Positions 58,414-64,000 of a DNA stretch of 64,000 bases are shown piece after piece. The notes under the pieces are model-generated. The model made no database searches and was not told the origin of the DNA. It worked only from the letters and a program-made list of their open reading frames with translations. The translations under genes were made by a program, and so were the position numbers. The stretch comes from Neoalteromonas flava (GTDB lineage Bacteria > Pseudomonadota > Gammaproteobacteria > Enterobacterales > Alteromonadaceae): NCBI RefSeq assembly GCF_002807685.1, contig NZ_PEAX01000002.1, positions 248,001-312,000 of the forward strand, written 5' to 3'. The stretch's first letter is position 1; the number at the start of each line of letters is the position of its first letter.

Positions 58414-59719
58414 GTTGGATCAACGCCTCAATATCGGAAATAGTTTTAGGCACGTCCGCAGTCAAATTGATAAAGCCTGTATCCGTGATCACAATGTTAT
58501 CTTCGATTCGCACACCAATCCCCTGATATTGCTCAGGCACATTCGTCGTAGGACCAAAATACAATCCTGGTTCAACTGTTAATACCATGCCAGGCAATAA
58601 AGGCCGATCGTTACCGTTAATTTTGTAATCTCCCACATCATGCACATCAAGTCCCAAGTAGTGCCCTAGTCCATGCATAAAGAAGGGTTGATAGGCTTTC
58701 TTAGCGATCAATGCTGCACATTCACCCTGCAATATATCTAGTTTAATTAAGCCATTCACCAACACCTCTAAACAGGCGCGCGTGGCTTTTGATAAAGTAC
58801 TGCCTGGTCGTAATTGTTCGAGTGCCGCTGCCTGAGCATCGAGTACTAACTGATAAATTTGCGCTTGTGGCTCTGAGAAGGAACCGCTGATAGGAAACGT
58901 TCGCGTGATATCAGCAGCATACCCTGCATATTCAGCACCAGCATCAATGAGCACCAATTCTCCATCATTTAGAGCATCACTATTTTCGGTGTAATGTAAA
59001 ATACAGGCGTTCTCTCCGCTACCGACAATAGTGTTGTACGCAGCATGTCGCGCACCTCGCGAGGCAAACTCGTGTAACAGAGCCGCCTCTAACTGATATT
59101 CATACTCCAGTTGCGTAACCTCACGCATGGCGCGGCAATGCGCAGCAGCGCTAATCGTTGCCGCTTTTTGCATCAACTCCAGCTCGTCAGGCTGCTTGAT
59201 TAACCGCATTTCATGCAGTATCGGACGCACATCTAACAGAGTCTGTGGCGCTTGCTTACTCTGCTTAGGTGCACTCCTCAGTTTGTCTAACGCCGCAAAA
59301 ACCAACTCGTCAGCAGACGCTGACTGGCCGATGGCAAAATATAAATGCGCATGTCCGTCAAGCAAATCGTGTAACGCCCATGGAAGTTGTTCAACTGTAC
59401 AAGTATCGTCCATTAAGTAAGCGCTCAAGGCGGCATCGGGCCCCACTCTTCGACCGTGCCATATCTCTGCCTGTTGGTCCTTGTCCAAACAGGCAAGTAG
59501 GCTGTACTCCCCGTCATACTGATCGCTATTGGACAAGAGTAACCACGCATTGGGCTCATGAAACCCAGTTAAATACCAAAAATCACTGTCTTGACGAAAG
59601 TGATATTCGGTATCGCGACTGCGCGTTTTTAATTGTGCCGCAGGAACCACAACGACACTATTCGGTTGGAGTTTGGCGAGAAGTGCACGGCGACGTGCCA
59701 AAAAAGCAGTGCTATCCAT
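58397..59719 (-). CDS. pepP: Xaa-Pro aminopeptidase P
   Basis: 440 residues. N-terminal creatinase-like domain (DSTAFLARRRALLAKL ... TEYHFRQDSDFWYLTGF) and a pita-bread M24 domain with metal ligands in IDAGAEYAGYAADITRTF, HGLGHYLGLDVHD, TVEPGLYF and GVRIEDN. Removes N-terminal residues preceding proline. Between ygfB (13-base gap) and ubiH in one operon. Confidence 0.95.
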   Translation of the reverse strand: MDSTAFLARRRALLAKLQPNSVVVVPAAQLKTRSRDTEYHFRQDSDFWYLTGFHEPNAWLLLSNSDQYDGEYSLLACLDKDQQAEIWHGRRVGPDAALSAYLMDDTCTVEQLPWALHDLLDGHAHLYFAIGQSASADELVFAALDKLRSAPKQSKQAPQTLLDVRPILHEMRLIKQPDELELMQKAATISAAAHCRAMREVTQLEYEYQLEAALLHEFASRGARHAAYNTIVGSGENACILHYTENSDALNDGELVLIDAGAEYAGYAADITRTFPISGSFSEPQAQIYQLVLDAQAAALEQLRPGSTLSKATRACLEVLVNGLIKLDILQGECAALIAKKAYQPFFMHGLGHYLGLDVHDVGDYKINGNDRPLLPGMVLTVEPGLYFGPTTNVPEQYQGIGVRIEDNIVITDTGFINLTADVPKTISDIEALIQRGREL

Positions 59720-59732
59720 ACAACAGAAACCC

Positions 59733-60296
59733 TTAATGAACGGTTGGTGGCGCTTGACTATCGTCTAAGGGCGAATGACCAAGCTCGCTGAAACACAACA
59801 TGGTCGAAACCCTCACGTATTCTTGGACTTCAAAGAGCGCCTTTTCGGATTCCTCATCGTCGGTCATCGCATCTTCTAATTTGACAATTTCAGCAAAATC
59901 TTCCAGCGCTTCTTTGACATCATCTGAGCAATTTGACAAGTCATTTTGCTGCAAACCGAAACCGGTCATAAAGCCCTGAACATAATTAATTAAGGCACTG
60001 CCACGTTCGTTTATTGGCGCTGAGTCATCGGGTAGCAGTAAGGAAAGCGCAAACTCGCCATCCACCATCTGCTGGCTGGTTTGTTCGAACAATTGCTGCA
60101 ACGATTGTTCAACCTCTTGTGCTAATGGTTCACCTGCATTAAACATATCGGCAATGGCAGGCATCCAATTCCGGTCGCTCAAGGACAATCCTCCAGCCAT
60201 CATGCCGCACAAAATGCCTTGTAATTCAGCAGCATCTGCAGTCACCTTATTGCGCATTAGCAGCGCTGATAACGTTTCGTAATGTAGTTCGCTCAA
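59733..60296 (-). CDS. ygfB: UPF0149 family protein YgfB
   Basis: 187 residues, helical and acidic. LQGILCGMMAGG and GSALINYVQGFMTGFGLQ are the conserved UPF0149 signature. No catalytic role known. First gene of the ygfB-pepP-ubiH-ubiI operon; in E. coli zapA lies divergently on its other side, but here only 6S RNA does. Confidence 0.92.
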   Translation of the reverse strand: MSELHYETLSALLMRNKVTADAAELQGILCGMMAGGLSLSDRNWMPAIADMFNAGEPLAQEVEQSLQQLFEQTSQQMVDGEFALSLLLPDDSAPINERGSALINYVQGFMTGFGLQQNDLSNCSDDVKEALEDFAEIVKLEDAMTDDEESEKALFEVQEYVRVSTMLCFSELGHSPLDDSQAPPTVH

Positions 60297-60391
60297 AAAA
60301 CACTCTCAGGCTAAGAAATCACCTTTGTATGCTAACAAATTTATTCCAATACTGCGCGCTGGAAATATGATCTGCTTTCTACTTTCCAACG

Positions 60392-60421
60392 TTTGCGCTA
60401 CCCTTACGCCAATAATAATTC
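60392..60421 (+). promoter_or_regulatory. Probable promoter of 6S RNA
   Basis: TTTGCG (60392-60397) and TAATTC (60416-60421) with 18-base spacing; the RNA would begin about eight bases later. Confidence 0.4.
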
Positions 60422-60428
60422 AAACAAT

Positions 60429-60606
60429 GCCTCCTGGGGTATTTGCCAGTTCATTCATGTCCCTGGCCGATGCTTTTTACCAAGGAAGTTGATTCCACTG
60501 CTTTTGTGCAAGCTCGGCTCGTATCGAGACGCCTGCGGCAGTGATGAAACTTCCGCCCTGAACTTTCGGTTCACGGGCGCACATGAACAGCGGTACTTTG
60601 GGAGGC
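60429..60606 (+). ncRNA. ssrS: 6S RNA
   Basis: About 178 bases. Ends pair as GCCTCC (60429-60434) with GGAGGC (60601-60606). The interior has the expected long, bulged rod: GCTCGGCTCGTATCGAG opposite the central bubble, AGACGCCTGCGG, and GCCCTGAACTTTCGGTTCACGGGC near the 3' half, echoing E. coli 6S. The location matches: between ygfB and fau. 6S binds sigma-70 RNA polymerase in stationary phase. rbsK starts 25 bases after it and may be read from the same promoter. Exact ends are estimates. Confidence 0.85.
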
Positions 60607-60630
60607 GCCTTTTCAGTTAACAGGAAAACG

Positions 60631-61524
60631 ATGGCCGTTATTAATTTTGGCTCAATTAACATTGACCATGTTTATCAGGTTGAGCATTTCGTTCAACCTG
60701 GTGAAACAATTGCTTCACATCACTACCAACAATTGCTTGGCGGCAAAGGCGCGAATCAGTCAATTGCGTTGGCTAAAGCCGGCGCTGAAGTACGTCATGT
60801 TGGACGCATCAACAATAACGACGCGCACATCAAGCAAACACTGATAAAACAGGGTATTGATTGCAAACACGTGCAATGCACAGACACCCCTTCCGGGCAC
60901 GCGATTATCCAAGTGACTCCCAATGGTGAAAATGCAATTGTGCTATTTGGTGGCGCTAATCAAGAACTTGATCATAAAACGGTATTAGCGGCGCTCGATA
61001 ACGTTAAGTCGACTGACTGGGTGTTAACCCAAAACGAGACTTCGGCGATTGAAGATGCGCTTAAACTAGCCAAAGAGAAGGGCTTGAAGGTCGCGTTTAA
61101 TCCCGCGCCGATGACGGAATCGGTTAAGTCTTTGCCACTTGAGTGTATTGACCTGCTTATAGTCAACGAAGTCGAAGCCGCAGAATTTGCCGGAACCCAG
61201 GATATGGCTGGAATTGAGGCATACTTTACTGAGCACTGGCAGCATGGCGAGGTGATTATCACGTTAGGTAAGCAAGGCGTTATCATGTTGCGCAAAGGAC
61301 AAAAAATCGAAGTCTCAGCGTTTGTTGTTGACGCCATCGACACCACTGCTGCAGGTGATACATTTATTGGCTATTTCCTCGCCGCATACACGGATCATGT
61401 CGATCCTAAACAGGCGTTGACCCGCGGGTGTGCAGCTTCTGCATTAGCTGTTACTGTTGAAGGTGCCGCGCAGTCGATTCCAGATGTTGATAAAGTTAAT
61501 CGATTTTTAGCAAAGCACAGCTAA
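60631..61524 (+). CDS. rbsK: Ribokinase (PfkB family)
   Basis: About 297 residues. INFGSINIDHVYQVEHFVQPGETI and LGGKGANQSIALAKAGAEV are the PfkB/ribokinase opening, and DTTAAGDTFIGYF contains the catalytic Asp. Phosphorylates D-ribose to ribose-5-phosphate. ATG 60631 has AGGAAAA just upstream; a longer in-frame start at 60583 would lie inside 6S RNA and is rejected. Followed closely by a nucleoside hydrolase, which supplies ribose. Confidence 0.92.
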   Translation: MAVINFGSINIDHVYQVEHFVQPGETIASHHYQQLLGGKGANQSIALAKAGAEVRHVGRINNNDAHIKQTLIKQGIDCKHVQCTDTPSGHAIIQVTPNGENAIVLFGGANQELDHKTVLAALDNVKSTDWVLTQNETSAIEDALKLAKEKGLKVAFNPAPMTESVKSLPLECIDLLIVNEVEAAEFAGTQDMAGIEAYFTEHWQHGEVIITLGKQGVIMLRKGQKIEVSAFVVDAIDTTAAGDTFIGYFLAAYTDHVDPKQALTRGCAASALAVTVEGAAQSIPDVDKVNRFLAKHS

Positions 61525-61546
61525 ACCTATTTAATTGGACACACAC

Positions 61547-62488
61547 ATGGCAGAAAAAATAATTTTAGATACGGATCCGGGAATTGATGATGCGATGGCA
61601 ATTTTCTTCGCGTTTCAATCGCCGGATATTGAAGTTCTAGGCTTAACCACTGTATACGGCAACGTGCCTGTAACCATGGCTGCACGGAACGCGGTTACGT
61701 TATGCGAACTTGCTGGACAGGATATCCCAGTTACTCAAGGCGTAGGGATGCCTTGGGTAGGTCCGGAATCTTCATATGCGCACTTTGTGCATGGCGACGA
61801 TGGCTTTGGCAATATTGGCTTTCCGCTCTCAGATAAACCGCTTGATCCGCGCAGTTCGGCCCAATTTATCATTGATACTGTTCGGGCAAATCCTGGCGAA
61901 GTTACGCTGGTAGCAATTGGCCCATTGGGTAATCTTGCTTTGGCGTTACGTCTTGATCCAGAGTTACCTAAGTTGGTTAAGGGAGTCAAGATCATGGGTG
62001 GTGCAGCCTTTGTGAAAGGCAATGTCACTCCCGTAGCAGAAGCGAATATATGGAATGATGCCTTCGCTGCAGACATCGTTTTTAGTGCTGATTGGGATAT
62101 CACCATGTTTGGTCTGGATGTCACCAACAACGTTCCCTTTGACCCTAGTTTTGTTGATGTGCTAGCCAGCAAGAATGGTAAGCTAGGTGGCTTCGTACAG
62201 CAATCTGCGCAGTTTTACATTGATTTCTATTCACAAAATCGTGATGACCGCGTGTGTTTCTTTCACGATGCGTTTCCGCTAGCTTTTTTGATTGATGAAA
62301 GCTTATTTGAACTCACCGAAGGCCATATCCGCGTCGCGACTGATCCATTAAATCGCGGTCAAACTGCCGTAGCTCCGCTGGGCACGACGGCGAGTCCATT
62401 ATGGTTAGACGCGAAGAAAATCAAAGTCGCAACCGGCGTGGACCATGCCCGACTGACTCAGTTGTTTATCGATACCTACGCTAAATAA
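61547..62488 (+). CDS. Inosine/uridine-preferring nucleoside hydrolase
   Basis: About 313 residues. N-terminal IILDTDPGIDDAMAI holds the Asp cluster that binds Ca and ribose; LVAIGPLGNLALALRLDPE, IMGGAAFVKGN and EANIWNDAFAADIV follow. Splits nucleosides into base and ribose. ATG 61547 is preferred over TTG 61535; 22 bases after rbsK. Base preference not determinable. Confidence 0.92.
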   Translation: MAEKIILDTDPGIDDAMAIFFAFQSPDIEVLGLTTVYGNVPVTMAARNAVTLCELAGQDIPVTQGVGMPWVGPESSYAHFVHGDDGFGNIGFPLSDKPLDPRSSAQFIIDTVRANPGEVTLVAIGPLGNLALALRLDPELPKLVKGVKIMGGAAFVKGNVTPVAEANIWNDAFAADIVFSADWDITMFGLDVTNNVPFDPSFVDVLASKNGKLGGFVQQSAQFYIDFYSQNRDDRVCFFHDAFPLAFLIDESLFELTEGHIRVATDPLNRGQTAVAPLGTTASPLWLDAKKIKVATGVDHARLTQLFIDTYAK

Positions 62489-62491
62489 GCC

Positions 62492-63082
62492 TTGGAGCAA
62501 GCAGATAAATCGGCATTGCGCCGCCACTTCAGAGCGGCGCGTAATGCGTTATCAGAGTCACAACAACAACAGGCGGCACAAGACTTGTGCCACCAGCTGT
62601 CCACGCTATCCCTCTTCTCTAAAGCTAAAAGAATTGCCGTATATCTGGCCAATGATGGTGAGTTGAATTTGACTCCAACCATAACTGCATGTTGGCAGCT
62701 AGGTATAAAAACTGCGTTGCCAGTATTAGATCCGTACCGTTCAGGTCATTTGCAGTTTCAGCACTACCATACGAATACTCCAATGAATGCTAATCGGTAT
62801 GGCATCGCTGAGCCAATCTACTCAGCTAACGATTGTGTCCGCTTAAACGAATTAAATGCACTGTTCCTGCCGCTAGTTGCGTTTGATAGTAAAGGCAACC
62901 GCTTAGGTATGGGGGGGGGCTTTTACGATCGTACATTAGCTGACTTAGAAAGCGCAGATAAACCAATTTTGATTGGTATTGCCCACGATTGTCAGCATAC
63001 TGAGGAATTGCCCACAGAGCCTTGGGACATTCCACTCGACTATATTGTAACTCCCTCTTTGAAGTTAGCTGCCGCGGGATAG
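62492..63082 (+). CDS. fau: 5-formyltetrahydrofolate cyclo-ligase
   Basis: 196 residues. LRRHFRAARNALS, VYLANDGELNLTP and LPLVAFDSKGNRLGMGGGFYDR are diagnostic. Converts 5-formyl-THF to 5,10-methenyl-THF, recycling a side product related to the glycine cleavage/folate pathway. Likely TTG start, three bases after the previous stop. The GMGGGFYDR codons contain nine consecutive G. Confidence 0.92.
   Translation: MEQADKSALRRHFRAARNALSESQQQQAAQDLCHQLSTLSLFSKAKRIAVYLANDGELNLTPTITACWQLGIKTALPVLDPYRSGHLQFQHYHTNTPMNANRYGIAEPIYSANDCVRLNELNALFLPLVAFDSKGNRLGMGGGFYDRTLADLESADKPILIGIAHDCQHTEELPTEPWDIPLDYIVTPSLKLAAAG
62911..62919. repeat. Nine-G homopolymer within fau
   Basis: G9 spans the Met-Gly-Gly-Gly codons of the conserved ligand-binding motif. 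The frame is intact at this length. Confidence 0.9.
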
Positions 63083-63178
63083 AAAAACGCTAAAAATTTT
63101 TCTGCTTGCTCTAAATTCAGCCTAAGTTGCGCTACAATTAGGCGCTTCACAGTTGCTGTATTTCAATCAAGGCTCACA

Positions 63179-63835
63179 ATGACAAAAGACGATAAAAAAC
63201 GCGCTGCAGCTACCGCTGCTGTCGCTTATGTGCAAGAAGACAGTATTATTGGGGTTGGCACGGGCTCTACCGTGAACTATTTCATTGACGCTTTAGCCCC
63301 TATCAAGCATAAGATCCAAGGTGCGGTGTCTAGTTCAGATGCATCGACCGCGCGACTGAAGGCTCTGGGCATTGAGGTTTTTGATCTCAACAGCGTGGAT
63401 GATTTAGCGATTTACGTGGATGGTGCTGATGAAATTACCGAGCACAAACACATGATCAAAGGCGGTGGGGCGGCACTAACACGCGAAAAGATAGTCGCAG
63501 CAGTGGCTAAACAGTTTATTTGTATCATCGACGATACTAAACAAGTGCCGATGCTCGGTAAATTCCCGTTACCGGTTGAAGTGATACCGATGGCACGCTC
63601 CTATGTTGCGCGAGAAATTGTGAAACTGGGTGGCGACCCGGTCTATCGTCAAAACGTGATCACCGATAATGGTAATGTGATTTTAGATGTGCACAACTTA
63701 AACATCTTGAATCCCAGTGAACTTGAATATCAACTCAATAATATTGTCGGCGTCGTGACCAACGGCCTTTTCGCCCAGCGCGGAGCAGACCTAGTCTTGG
63801 TTGGCGGTGAAAATGGCGTTGAAACCCTGAAATAG
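63179..63835 (+). CDS. rpiA: Ribose-5-phosphate isomerase A
   Basis: 218 residues. [22 protein letters not shown] (catalytic Asp) and [13 protein letters not shown] are diagnostic; C-terminal GENGVETL. Interconverts ribose-5-P and ribulose-5-P. It has its own 96-base upstream gap; a TACAAT (63133-63138) could be a -10 but no -35 fits well. Confidence 0.96.
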   Translation: MTKDDKKRAAATAAVAYVQEDSIIGVGTGSTVNYFIDALAPIKHKIQGAVSSSDASTARLKALGIEVFDLNSVDDLAIYVDGADEITEHKHMIKGGGAALTREKIVAAVAKQFICIIDDTKQVPMLGKFPLPVEVIPMARSYVAREIVKLGGDPVYRQNVITDNGNVILDVHNLNILNPSELEYQLNNIVGVVTNGLFAQRGADLVLVGGENGVETLK

Positions 63836-63860
63836 CACAATTAAGTCTTTTTATTTACCA

Positions 63861-63904
63861 AGACATCTGGTATTTTCCAACTTCTTTTGGACGTCTAGAT
63901 GTCT
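63861..63904 (+). promoter_or_regulatory. Possible MetJ operator before serA
   Basis: Two abutting eight-base boxes, GGACGTCT (63889-63896) and AGATGTCT (63897-63904), plus a separate AGACATCT (63861-63868). The MetJ consensus is AGACGTCT in tandem; these differ from it at one, one and one position. Confidence 0.5.
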
Positions 63905-63935
63905 TAACTAACCTTCAAGCCGAGAGCCACGCATC

Positions 63936-64000
63936 ATGAGTAAAGTTTCGCTGCCTAAAGATAAAATCAAGATCCTGTTATTGGAGGGCTTGCACCCCAG
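63936..64000 (+). CDS. serA: D-3-phosphoglycerate dehydrogenase, 3'-truncated by window
   Basis: Only the first 21 codons are present: MSKVSLPKDKIKILLLEGLHP, nearly the E. coli SerA opening. The position after rpiA is the usual one. SerA begins serine synthesis from 3-phosphoglycerate and so feeds glycine and one-carbon units. The rest lies outside the window. Confidence 0.85.
   Translation, partial: MSKVSLPKDKIKILLLEGLHP

Noticed and set aside
60297-60428. Possible short or degenerate zapA
   Set aside because: No reading frame or residual similarity that I can see in the 130 bases.
60583-60630. N-terminal extension of ribokinase
   Set aside because: It would overlap the 3' end of 6S RNA and precedes a better ribosome site and the conserved family start.

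Overview
The window looks like chromosomal DNA of a marine gammaproteobacterium, probably Alteromonadales or a close relative. The strongest argument is the run gcvP-gcvH-gcvT, ubiI-ubiH-pepP-ygfB, 6S RNA, fau, rpiA, serA (about 45.5-64 kb), which follows the conserved gammaproteobacterial neighbourhood known from E. coli. It is interrupted here by a regulator, hydrolase and sulfur-response segment (50.1-55.9 kb) and by a ribokinase/nucleoside hydrolase pair. PEP-CTERM and GlyGly-CTERM surface proteins, a TorF-type porin and polysaccharide-active lipoproteins suit a marine surface-associated lifestyle. I saw no phage, insertion sequence, CRISPR array, tRNA or rRNA.

Layout. 1-3.3 kb: end of a YfcC/DcuC-type transporter, a class C beta-lactamase-like serine hydrolase and a PEP-CTERM protein closed by a terminator. 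3.4-17.3 kb: an 11-gene alginate operon, algD-8-44-E-G-K-I-J-F-X-L, covering GDP-mannuronate formation, c-di-GMP-controlled polymerisation, export, acetylation and lyase; algA is not in the window. 17.6-22.2 kb: a small DUF3718-like protein, an MscS channel, an orphan cysD, a thioesterase and a second PEP-CTERM protein. 22.6-31.4 kb (minus strand): a periplasmic KatG, an MFS exporter with a serine microsatellite, a LysM lipoprotein, a CBM9-like plus GH3 lipoprotein pair and CreA. 31.5-39.4 kb: a hybrid histidine kinase and the complete histidine-utilisation locus hutHUC/hutIG with a HutC-type operator. 39.5-45.3 kb: a PepSY membrane protein, a TorF porin and a 1329-residue subtilase with thrombospondin-3-like repeats and a GlyGly-CTERM tail. 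45.5-50 kb: the glycine cleavage operon gcvTHP. 50.1-55.9 kb: a LysR regulator, a small exported protein, a PhoD-like phosphatase, an AhpD-like protein, an ArsR-type sensor with a rhodanese, an amidohydrolase and a tiny PEP-CTERM-like protein. 56-60.3 kb: ubiI, ubiH, pepP, ygfB. 60.4-64 kb: 6S RNA, rbsK, nucleoside hydrolase, fau, rpiA and the first codons of serA.

Most notable points. The AlgG homologue lacks the catalytic DPHD motif of C5-epimerases, and AlgL has a lipobox plus a Lys-to-Arg change at a reported active-site position, so this operon may make non-epimerised, acetylated polymannuronate. cysD stands without cysN and has a perfect hairpin across its translation start. zapA is absent next to 6S RNA, and a ribose-salvage pair occupies the space before fau. 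Tandem MetJ-like boxes precede serA. The gap at 40.36-40.52 kb carries a promoter, an intrinsic terminator, a 17-codon ORF and a hairpin that no annotated gene explains.

All family assignments come from reading motifs and from memory of reference proteins; no search was run.
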